Source of the DNA: Saccharomycopsis phalli
Taxonomy: Eukaryota > Ascomycota > Saccharomycetes > Ascoideales > Saccharomycopsidaceae
Assembly: GCA_020342235.1 (NCBI GenBank)
Contig: CP073214.1
Span: forward strand, 1,116,001-1,180,000
Reading direction: 5' to 3'
DNA: 64,000 nt
The position numbers and the translations under genes are program-made. The notes beneath the pieces were generated by a model, which saw only the letters and a list, made by a program, of their open reading frames with translations, was not told the DNA's origin and made no database searches. Numbering within the stretch: the first letter of the stretch is position 1; each line of letters starts with the position of its first letter. This document shows positions 35,757 to 43,998 of the stretch, one piece after another.

Positions 35757-37400
35757 TCATTCACCAATGGTTTCCATATCGTTCTGCTCGCTGCCCTCCT
35801 CGTATTTCGGCACGTAGTCCACCACCTCCTTTCCTAGCACATCATCCACAGTAGCACTGCCGATCGCGGCTAGCGTGTCCACCTGGTTATACGACGGCAC
35901 TGCGACATCGACTTCCTCGATCACGGGCACTAGCGGCGTATAAGTTGTCGTATCGCTGCCCGGCGGCGCTGATGGAAGAAGCGACTCCTCGTACATGCGG
36001 AGCGCCTCCTTCTCGGTCAATTCCTCCTCCTCGGTGTTGTCGGGGCTCGTACGCGTCGACGCTATCGGCGACTGGATCACTGGCTGTACGCTGTGCGACG
36101 AGTCGTACCGGGAGTCCTCGAGTATTGGGACCCGTTCCGTGCCGATGATGATTTTCCGGTTGAGCGATATCACGTTGCGCAACCGCTTGAGCTTGTCAAT
36201 GTTGATGATACACTCGCCCTGCTTCTCGTCGCTGCGTGCAAACTTGCGGAGCCGGTCTTTTGTATCCTCGGCCTTATTTTGGGCCGTCCGGTTGCTGAGA
36301 TTCGCAACCACCTCAACGTAGTACTCAAACCCGAGCAATGGCGCCCCGCGTATCGTCGGAAACGCGTCGTACGGCACCTTGAGGTTCGTGTTGACCTCCA
36401 GCTCGAGCGAGCTCGGATCCACGTACAAAGGTTTCACCACCTGGGCCAAGTCTTTGCGGAACAGTTGGACACCGCCGTCGGGCGAGTTGTCGATCTTGCA
36501 GACGCGTATCAACGTCACAATGATGCCGTTGCTGCACTTGACGTTCTTGATGTGCCGCAACCGGATCTCAATCGGAATAAGGTCGTTTGGAAGATAGGCA
36601 ACGGCAGGGGTGTTCACCAGGAGGCTGATGTTGCTCACAGTCACATTCGTCGACTTGAAAAGCGACCCGGAGATGTTGTTGACAATCAGCGACGTCGAGT
36701 CGCCCTCATCGGGACTGCTGGCCCCCGAGCTCGCACTATTTACTGAAACCTGCGAGTTTATCGTGCTCAGTGATGACAAGTTCTTGAGGAACTTCTTGCG
36801 CGGGCTCTTGACGACCAAGACGTTGGGTCTCGAGGCACGGAACCGCAACACGTTGATGACGCACTCGATTGTAAGGTTCTTTTCGCACTTGCTGATGACG
36901 TCGTATTTCGCATAGTCGTCCTCGCTGGTGTCCAGGCTGGCCTCGCTCTTGCGCAGCGTCGTCTTGTGGTATATCTGGCTTTTGAGCGAATACAGAATCA
37001 GGCCTTTTTCAAAGCTGATGCTGCTGTATATGTTCTTGCGTGGCAACTTGATGCTGAACGGGAACCGATGCTCGCCCTTTAGCAAGCCCGACGCATCTGC
37101 CTCGCCATAAAGCGTTATTGCAATGGAAAACAACTTTTTCTTCTTGGTGATGGTATTCGAGCTGATCTTGATCACGCCATTGATCAGAAGCAGTAGGAGG
37201 ATATTCACCATCTGTTTCTTCACCTTGATCACCACACATCCAGTCACGTAGTCCCCTGGCAGATAGGCCTTGTGGGGACTATCCAACATTATATAGAAAT
37301 CATCCACAGCATTGATATTCTGGAAGAGTAACGTCTTGGGGAACCTAGAGACACCACCGGTCTTGGACGGGAGAAGTAATCTCGTAACCGACCTTTTCAT
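35757..37400 (-). CDS. RIM8: arrestin-like pH-signalling adaptor Rim8/PalF
   Basis: Adaptor of the alkaline-pH Rim101 pathway: it binds the pH sensor Rim21 at the plasma membrane and is ubiquitinated to recruit ESCRT. It is 547 aa, near the 542 of S. cerevisiae Rim8. The arrestin N-domain (about 30-170) opens DDFYIMLDSPHKAYLPGD and has LLKGEHRFPFSIKLPRK and IYSSISFEKGLILY. The C-domain (about 245-400) contains NTPAVAYLPNDLIPIEIRLR. The C-terminal tail is acidic and ends with a PSYN motif (in VAVPSYNQVD), a possible ubiquitin-ligase or ESCRT contact. The promoter has a GCCAAGA element (Rim101/PacC type). Confidence 0.87.
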   Translation of the reverse strand: MKRSVTRLLLPSKTGGVSRFPKTLLFQNINAVDDFYIMLDSPHKAYLPGDYVTGCVVIKVKKQMVNILLLLLINGVIKISSNTITKKKKLFSIAITLYGEADASGLLKGEHRFPFSIKLPRKNIYSSISFEKGLILYSLKSQIYHKTTLRKSEASLDTSEDDYAKYDVISKCEKNLTIECVINVLRFRASRPNVLVVKSPRKKFLKNLSSLSTINSQVSVNSASSGASSPDEGDSTSLIVNNISGSLFKSTNVTVSNISLLVNTPAVAYLPNDLIPIEIRLRHIKNVKCSNGIIVTLIRVCKIDNSPDGGVQLFRKDLAQVVKPLYVDPSSLELEVNTNLKVPYDAFPTIRGAPLLGFEYYVEVVANLSNRTAQNKAEDTKDRLRKFARSDEKQGECIINIDKLKRLRNVISLNRKIIIGTERVPILEDSRYDSSHSVQPVIQSPIASTRTSPDNTEEEELTEKEALRMYEESLLPSAPPGSDTTTYTPLVPVIEEVDVAVPSYNQVDTLAAIGSATVDDVLGKEVVDYVPKYEEGSEQNDMETIGE

Positions 37401-37486
37401 CGCCTAATTCGCTTGCTATGGTAAGGTAGTTTCTGTCTGCTTCTCCAAGGACTGTATGTTGGTTTACCTTGGTTTTTTTTTAAAAA

Positions 37487-37493
37487 TCTTGGC
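37487..37493 (-). promoter_or_regulatory. GCCAAGA, Rim101/PacC-like site upstream of RIM8
   Basis: TCTTGGC on the plus strand gives GCCAAGA, matching the PacC/Rim101 consensus GCCARG, about 87-93 bp before the RIM8 ATG. In yeasts RIM8 is itself a Rim101-repressed gene, so feedback control is plausible. Confidence 0.45.
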
Positions 37494-37725
37494 CAAACAG
37501 TTGACAGAAGACTCAATTCGAGCGAGCCCCGTGCCCCGGGCTCGCAACCAAATGTGCGAATTGCCGCATTTGAGGGGAGACTACTGAGCCCAGCATGAGC
37601 AATACGTAATTAATACAGGAAAAGTAATCCGGAAATACGATCCGCTTGCCTCCAGCCCCGTTGAGGGGCGAGATATATGCGGTCACGTGGTGTGGGAAAA
37701 GAAACGGGTGTCTAATTTTAGTGAG

Positions 37726-37767
37726 ATTTTTGCCCAGACTTGATAAAAAGCAAATCTGGGCAAAAAT
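37726..37767. other. 13-bp perfect inverted repeat with 16-base loop
   Basis: ATTTTTGCCCAGA (37726-37738) pairs exactly with TCTGGGCAAAAAT (37755-37767). It lies in intergenic DNA between two minus-strand genes. It could be a terminator-like hairpin, a dimeric protein site or a small relic. Confidence 0.75.
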
Positions 37768-37945
37768 GCCCAGCATAGGCAACAATGGCAAATTGTCATA
37801 ATCAACGCCACATTCTTGGCACATACGTAGGTGTATACATACACACGCATTCAAAATTACACTCAAGTAAATTGCTCGTCTCTCGTACTAAATAATTATT
37901 GGACAGGCGGTGGCTTGACATTGATTGTATGCAGCTTTAGGTAAA

Positions 37946-39475
37946 CTACAGCATGCCAGCCCAGTGCTGGACAAGGGTCACGAGCGGCTTAATCACCCCA
38001 AGAACCACCATAAGGGTGCCAAAAATCGAGAAGCTCAAGCTGCTGATTGCTCCGGCACGTGGATTGTCAATGAGCAAATGGGCCGTGGAAATGGCCCCGC
38101 AGTTGATGCCAAACGTGATTCCAATGGTGATGTAATCGTCGTCGGGGATCCGCAAGACTGTTTTAAGCACGTAATCGCCGCAGAGCACTCCGATAATTCC
38201 CGAAAGAATGGTACAGACAGACATTAGCGGAACCGAGCCTTGGAGCGAGTTCGTGAGGGGGGTGCCAAGTGCCAAGGTGACAGATCGCCCAACGAAGCCA
38301 AGGGACCGGGCCGGAGAAATCCCAACCGCATGACCTAAGGGCGGGTAGATGAAAAATGACGCCGCGCTCGACATGAGAATCGGGGCTACAAATGCTGCAT
38401 AGTGCCGGCGGAGATCCAGTCGGTAGGTGAACATGGGGATTGCCAACGAAACAATGCTAATGTCCATCAACGCCGACAAGACGTCGCCTGCTCCGGGCCA
38501 CAAGTCGCTGTGTGTAAACAAGTGCAAGTAGTTTCTCCCGGTTTTGTAGCCGCGAATGCTGTCGAGAAACCGCTCATGCTTGATGGCTGACACCACGTAA
38601 AAGACTAGAAGCATGCACGGGAACGACACCAAGATCGGGTGGAATACCCTCTTCCACTTTGGCGGAATCAAAAGAGCTGCTTTGAAAAAGAGCACCGACA
38701 CCGCTAGCTGGTATGGAAGTGCATAGTGCAACGCAAAATACACCGGGAGACCCACTACTAAAAGAATCGCATACACAATCCAGTCAAAGTACGTCCCCAT
38801 GGCAGTTCCAATCCGCTTTGACCGGCTCGGCAACGTCGCGAGATACTGCGTGAAAATCTCGCGTTGGTGCTGTTCTTGTCGCACCTCTTCCTCCAACGCA
38901 TCGTGTCTTCGAGCAGCTTTGCCGGGCATTTCTAGCTCAATTGTCTCCACTTCCAACGTGTGAGTTGAGCCGATTTCCCCGGCAGTCTCTACTTCTGAGC
39001 GTCGAGTCTGCCGCAAAAACACCTGCGAGTACTTCACCACCCATGCCACACCAGCAAACGTGATAATCAACCCACCTACAAACACCCCGGCAATAGTAAA
39101 TGCCTCCTTCACACTAATGGCGTCGGCAAGCGGCAACGTCACAAACCCAGGCAAGAAAAATAAGTTGATCCACTTGAGGGCAAAGTTGGACGGGACCTGG
39201 ATCACCTTCATAATCTTGGCAGTGGCACTCTTGCCAAGTAGCCGCTGTGATACTAATAGAAGACAGTACAAGATCAACATGAGTGCCACTGAGGCAGGGA
39301 AGTCGATCTTGGTCTTCTTGATGACCTCATTCACCCCATACAACAAACACAACCCAACAAGGCATCCAACAGGCACCAACAAATAATTGTGTATAAACGT
39401 CTGGTGGTTGACCCTGAAGCAGAGCGCAACACCGTTTAATGTATCAATAAATAATTGCCCTTCCATGTTCTCCAT
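37946..39475 (-). CDS. LrgA/LrgB (PLGG1)-like membrane protein
   Basis: 509 aa from the ATG at 39475; the frame stays open about 60 codons upstream but only to a TTG. About ten to twelve membrane segments form two halves, split by a charged cytosolic loop (about 185-245, ELEMPGKAARRHDALEEE). The second half carries the LrgB signature: GFVGRSVTLALGTPLTNSL, then GIIGVLCGDYVLKTVL and ITFGINCGAISTAHLL. The fused LrgA-LrgB order is that of the plant plastid glycolate/glycerate transporter PLGG1. Bacterial LrgAB/CidAB act in murein hydrolase control and pyruvate uptake. A small organic acid transporter is an inference. The organelle cannot be told from the sequence. Confidence 0.75.
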   Translation of the reverse strand: MENMEGQLFIDTLNGVALCFRVNHQTFIHNYLLVPVGCLVGLCLLYGVNEVIKKTKIDFPASVALMLILYCLLLVSQRLLGKSATAKIMKVIQVPSNFALKWINLFFLPGFVTLPLADAISVKEAFTIAGVFVGGLIITFAGVAWVVKYSQVFLRQTRRSEVETAGEIGSTHTLEVETIELEMPGKAARRHDALEEEVRQEQHQREIFTQYLATLPSRSKRIGTAMGTYFDWIVYAILLVVGLPVYFALHYALPYQLAVSVLFFKAALLIPPKWKRVFHPILVSFPCMLLVFYVVSAIKHERFLDSIRGYKTGRNYLHLFTHSDLWPGAGDVLSALMDISIVSLAIPMFTYRLDLRRHYAAFVAPILMSSAASFFIYPPLGHAVGISPARSLGFVGRSVTLALGTPLTNSLQGSVPLMSVCTILSGIIGVLCGDYVLKTVLRIPDDDYITIGITFGINCGAISTAHLLIDNPRAGAISSLSFSIFGTLMVVLGVIKPLVTLVQHWAGML

Positions 39476-40909
39476 GCCATCCGCAATCCTTATCAATGCC
39501 CCCACGGATGTTTCCAACTTTGGCAGGCCGACCCCACAAAATTTCCCAATTGGAGTTGCAACCTCGGTGCCGGTGCAAGATTTGGCATGACACAATGGGT
39601 AGAATGGTTGTGAAAATAAATATTTACGTGGTTTGCTTACTTTGTTTATTTTCAATCATTTCATGTGGAACTTGGTGCTGATTATTCCGTAGTAGCACAG
39701 GTCTTTGACTTGGCTTGTAGTGAGAAGTAGGCTAGTGGGGCAGTGGACTTATGCCCAGGTGTGGTAGCCTAGTGGAATTCATGTGTGAATGTCTGGTTTA
39801 TATTCTTGGTTCTCTTGTGTCCTTTATCTTTGATGACTTTTTTGCTTGGCAATTTAAGTTGATTGAGATTGAGCTAAATTGTATGGTAATAGTTGGATCC
39901 ACGAGAAGGGCCGGGCAGATAGTTCTCTGAGGGCGAGACTCCATAGCTCATTCTGAGTCATTTCACCCTCCGGGGAGTCCAATGTAGCTATAGAAGTAAA
40001 TAAAATAATAATATTATAATAGTTAGATGGTTTAGAATGTGCTAATAGTTGGAATAGTTAAATAATTGGAATGGTTAAATAATTGGAATGGTTAAATAAT
40101 TGGAATGGTTAAATAATTGGAATGGTTATATAATTTGGGATGTGCTAATAATTGGAATGGTTAAATAATTGGAATAGTTAAATAATTGGAATAGTTATAT
40201 AATTGGAATGGTTAAATAATTGGAATAGTTAAATAATTGGAATAGTTATATAATTGGAATGGTTAAATAATTGGAATAGTTAAATAATTGGAATAGTTAT
40301 ATAATTGGAATAGTTATATAATTTGGAATTTGATTTCTGAATGTGATTTCTGAATTTCATCTTGACATGTTCATATAAGCAACGTAATATTGACGCCAAT
40401 TCACCCATTATTGTTGGATCAGCAATTCCAAAAATGCCTGCTACCGTCCATTTGTTTTAAAGTGCAACAGATTGACATTGCTGTTTTATATTTTAATCAA
40501 TGTCTATAAATATCATTTATTTTCGGTAGATTTACCGGTAAATTCAGTTGGCCCGTTTTTACAAATCACAGTATCGAGAGTAACGAGGGTACTACAGATC
40601 AATGAATAGTAGTAAAAGTTGACCAATAACTTTACATAATAGAAACCCAATTATTTAGCAACAAGGTTATAACGAATTTTCTGTCTGTCGGAGTTTATGT
40701 AGCACTTTTATCTACGAATCACGCCAGCAGACGCAAAGAATCAGTTGGTTCAACGGGAGCTGGTACAACTAGAACAAGATCAATACTGTCTATATATTGT
40801 TAAATAAGTAAAACCGACTTTTATTAATACGGCTTCACAATGTCGTTGGCGACATCTCATCGCTTAGTCAGCATGTATATTTTTTTTTTCGTGAAAAATT
40901 TACAACCAA
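39476..40909. other. long divergent intergenic region
   Basis: 1.4 kb between two divergent starts (39475 and 40910). Besides the 17-bp repeats at 40045-40330 it is AT-rich, except for a GC-rich patch at about 39900-39985 with short inverted repeats (GACTCC/GGAGTC). No supported ORF or tRNA. Confidence 0.5.
40045..40330. repeat. 17-bp AT-rich tandem repeat, about sixteen copies
   Basis: Unit TTGGAATAGTTAAATAA, alternating between AATGG and AATAG and between TTAAATAA and TTATATAA. In the middle a three-unit higher-order period appears. It lies about 600-850 bp upstream of DIP2. Confidence 0.92.
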
Positions 40910-43657
40910 ATGGTCAAATCATACAACCGGTACGAGCATGTGTCATGCTTTGGGGTGATATCTTCCCAGAGTAATATTGTATATTTGGGAAACGGACAGG
41001 CGTTGACCGGAGGGTTAGAAGAGATTCTAGTGTGGAATCTCAAGACGGGAGAGAAGGTCAAGAAGCTCCGCGACGTGGTTGACCCTGGCAGCGCCGAGGC
41101 AAAGACGTTGAGCGCACCGCCGGTTGTCACTCAATTGGAGCACCACGCGGAGACAAATCTCGTGGCAGCAGGGTACAGCGACGGGACCATCAAACTATGG
41201 GACTTGTCGTCTGGGTCGGTGCTTGTGAACTTCAGCGGCCATCGGGCCGGGATTTCCAAGTTGTTGTTTGACCTGACGGGGACGAGGCTCTGTTCCGGGT
41301 CGCGTGACGCGAGCATTATCATGTGGGACTTGGTTGGGGAGACTGGCTTGTACAAGTTGCGGGGCCACAAGGACCAGGTCACCGGGCTTAAGCTTGCGCG
41401 GATTGAAGGACAGGAAGACGAGGACAGCTGGCTTGTGAGCTGCTCAAAGGACGGGTTGATCAAGTTATGGGACTTGAAGCTGCAGGTATGCGTGGAGACC
41501 CACATGGCGCATTCTGGCGAGTGCTGGGGCATGGATATTGCGGGGGAGTTGCTCATCACCAGTGGCATGGAGAACCAGTTGAAGGTGTGGAGGTTTGACT
41601 TGGAGCTGGAGATAAAGTTGCAGGAGCGGGGGGTGTACTTGAAGCAGTCGAACGCCAAGGCCATGCGGCTTGAGTTTGCCGTGGTGAGTGCGCAGCTTCG
41701 GATGGTGCTTTGCCAGAACAACGACAAGACGTTGGAGGTGTTCCGGATAAGGAACCGGGACGAGATTGAGAAGGCGCAGAAGAAGAAGCGCAAGAAGTTG
41801 GCGGAAAAGGGCAAGGACGACGCCGAGATTGACGACGAGATTTCCAAGAGCGAGATTCCAATGTTGGTGCAGCCGCTTACCACGGTGCGGAGCGGCGCGA
41901 AAATCGTCGCCAGCACCTGGGCAGTGACCAGCAGCAAGGTCGCAGAGTTGGTGGTGTCGTCGAACAACAACTCGCTCGATTACTACAGCATCGGGCTCCC
42001 GTCACAAGTCAAGAAGATCTCAAGCACCAGCGGCGACATCCACCCGGTGAAGAAGTACTCGGTCGAGCAGCTCGGATGCCGAACCGACGCACGGGCCATT
42101 GACATCTCCGACGACAACCGGCTCGTGGTCACTGCGTCGAACGGGCTCCTCAAGGTGTGGAACGTGGTGACGAAAAACTGTCTCCGGACCATGGACTGCG
42201 GCTACGCATTGTGCTGTAAGTTTTTGCCGGGCGGCACCCTTGTCATTGTGGGCACGCGTAGCGGCAGCTTACAGTTGTTTGACTTGAAATCGAGCTCGCT
42301 CGTGTGCGAGATTGAAGACGCACATGCGCACGCAATCTGGAGCTTGGACATCACGGCCGACGGCAAGACGTTGGTCACGGGATCGGCCGACAAGACCGTC
42401 AAGTACTGGAAGTTTGCCGTCGAGCAGGAGTACAATCCAGGAAGCTCTGTGCCGCTGAACGTCATGAAGATGAGCCATACCAAGACCCTTGAGTTGGACG
42501 AGGACGTCTTGTCGGTACGCGTGTCTCCACAGGATCAGTACTTGGCAGTGTCGTTGCTCGACAACACCGTCAAGATCTTTCACTTTGACTCATTCAAGTT
42601 CTACATCTCATTATACGGCCACAAGTTGCCCGTGCTTGCCTTGGACATTTCTCACGACGCCAAACTCGTGGTCACGTGTTCGGCAGACAAGAACATCAAG
42701 GTGTGGGGGTTGGACTTTGGCGACTGTCACAAGTCCATCTTCGCGCATCAGGACTCCATCATGGCCGTGCGGTTTGTGCCCTTCTCCCACAACTTCTTCT
42801 CCGCGCTGAAGGACGCCATGCTCAAGTATTGGGATGGTGACAAGTTCGAGTGCATCCAGCGGTTACCTGGCCATCACAGCGAGGTGTGGGCTTTGGCAAT
42901 TGCCAACGACGGCGAGTTCGTGGTGTCGTCGTCGCATGACCACAGTTTCCGCGTCTGGGAGCAGACCCTGGACCAAGTGTTTTTGGAGGAAGAGCAGGAG
43001 AAGCATCACGACGAATTGTACGAACAGGAGTTGCTCGAGTCCTTGGAAACTAAAGAAGAGCCCGCAGAGAACCAGACCGTCGAGTCGGCCAACAAGCAGA
43101 CTCTCGAGTCCTTGAAGGACGGAGAGAAGTTGATTGATGCCCTTGACATTGGTGCCAAGGACTTGAAGGACCAGGAAACCGAGCCGCGGCCCGAGCGAAA
43201 CATCCTCTTGGTTGCCAAGAACATGTCGGCTTCCGAGTACGTCTTTGACTGCGTCAAGAGCATCAAGGCGTCGCACTTGGAGGACGCAATCCTCGTGTTA
43301 CCCTACTCGTACTCGGTGCAGTTGCTCGAGTTTCTCCGGCTCTGGACCAGCGAGAAGAAATATCTCTTGAGCCACTTGTCGCTCTTGTGCAAGGTCTTGT
43401 TCTTCATCATCCGCATCCACCACAAGGAATTGTCCAACGGCCGCGACGCCGCCATCAAGCTGCAGCTTCTTACCGTCAAGGACCAGTTGCGAGCCCTGAT
43501 GACACAGGTTACGGAGGAGCTTGGCTACAACATTCAAGGTTTGAAGTTTGTCAAGCAGCAATGGCGTGAAAAACATTCGCAGGAGTTTGTTGATGAGTAC
43601 GAGCAGATTAATCACGAGGACAAGTTCTCTGTCAAGCGTGCTTTTGAAAAGGTATAA
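40910..43657 (+). CDS. DIP2: U3 snoRNP/SSU processome WD40 protein Dip2 (Utp12)
   Basis: Component of the UTP-B subcomplex of the small-subunit processome, needed for 18S rRNA maturation in the nucleolus. It has 915 aa (943 in S. cerevisiae). Two WD40 propellers cover about residues 1-690, with repeats ending in WD-type signatures (GTIKLWDLSSG, ASIIMWDLVG, KNIKVWGLDFGDCHKSIF). The Utp12 C-terminal domain (about 775-900) follows an acidic coiled stretch (EEEQEKHHDELYEQELLE). Codon 633 is CTG in the repeat FFSA-x-KDA, where S. cerevisiae has Ser (SKDA), which supports CTG=Ser here. The gene is rich in G+C compared with its flanks. Confidence 0.95.
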   Translation: MVKSYNRYEHVSCFGVISSQSNIVYLGNGQALTGGLEEILVWNLKTGEKVKKLRDVVDPGSAEAKTLSAPPVVTQLEHHAETNLVAAGYSDGTIKLWDLSSGSVLVNFSGHRAGISKLLFDLTGTRLCSGSRDASIIMWDLVGETGLYKLRGHKDQVTGLKLARIEGQEDEDSWLVSCSKDGLIKLWDLKLQVCVETHMAHSGECWGMDIAGELLITSGMENQLKVWRFDLELEIKLQERGVYLKQSNAKAMRLEFAVVSAQLRMVLCQNNDKTLEVFRIRNRDEIEKAQKKKRKKLAEKGKDDAEIDDEISKSEIPMLVQPLTTVRSGAKIVASTWAVTSSKVAELVVSSNNNSLDYYSIGLPSQVKKISSTSGDIHPVKKYSVEQLGCRTDARAIDISDDNRLVVTASNGLLKVWNVVTKNCLRTMDCGYALCCKFLPGGTLVIVGTRSGSLQLFDLKSSSLVCEIEDAHAHAIWSLDITADGKTLVTGSADKTVKYWKFAVEQEYNPGSSVPLNVMKMSHTKTLELDEDVLSVRVSPQDQYLAVSLLDNTVKIFHFDSFKFYISLYGHKLPVLALDISHDAKLVVTCSADKNIKVWGLDFGDCHKSIFAHQDSIMAVRFVPFSHNFFSALKDAMLKYWDGDKFECIQRLPGHHSEVWALAIANDGEFVVSSSHDHSFRVWEQTLDQVFLEEEQEKHHDELYEQELLESLETKEEPAENQTVESANKQTLESLKDGEKLIDALDIGAKDLKDQETEPRPERNILLVAKNMSASEYVFDCVKSIKASHLEDAILVLPYSYSVQLLEFLRLWTSEKKYLLSHLSLLCKVLFFIIRIHHKELSNGRDAAIKLQLLTVKDQLRALMTQVTEELGYNIQGLKFVKQQWREKHSQEFVDEYEQINHEDKFSVKRAFEKV

Positions 43658-43712
43658 TCTCTACAGTTGTACTTTACAATGTATGTTCACAGCACAGCAA
43701 TACATGTTGGTA

Positions 43713-43885
43713 TTGTCATGATATGTTGTCATGATATGTTGTCATGATATGTTGTCACGGATTATTGTATGGTATATTGCGTGGTATATTGTATGGTATA
43801 TTGTATGGTATATTGTATGGTATATTGTATGGTATATTGTATGGTATATTGTATGGTATATTGTATGGTATATTGTATGGTATAT
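43713..43885. repeat. two adjacent tandem repeats: 13 bp x3 and 12 bp x10
   Basis: TTGTCATGATATG occurs about three times (43713-43755). Then TATTGTATGGTA occurs about ten times (43763-43885), nearly all identical. They lie between the convergent DIP2 and Lon genes. The 12-bp unit keeps frames open and creates artefact ORFs with a GILYGILY repeat. Confidence 0.93.
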
Positions 43886-43998
43886 CATATATCCATCATA
43901 GTACACATTACTTGCCAGTATATTGCCATACGCACCTCGCGTATGTTATACCCATTACATATATACTTACACCATAGTATTGGCCCATACTATATATC

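Larger units (their letters stand above)
37401..37945. other. intergenic region RIM8 to LrgAB-like gene
   Basis: 545 bp. It holds the Rim101-like site at 37487-37493, a TCACGTG at 37683-37689 and a 13-bp perfect inverted repeat at 37726-37767. A 117-codon ORF (37513-37866, minus) starts at TTG and shows no domain. Confidence 0.6.

Noticed and set aside
37513-37866. 117-codon minus-strand ORF upstream of RIM8
   Set aside because: Starts at TTG, spans an inverted repeat, no recognisable domain.
39890-39990. GC-rich patch as a structured RNA gene
   Set aside because: Only 6-bp arms; no match to a tRNA or snoRNA layout that I can support.
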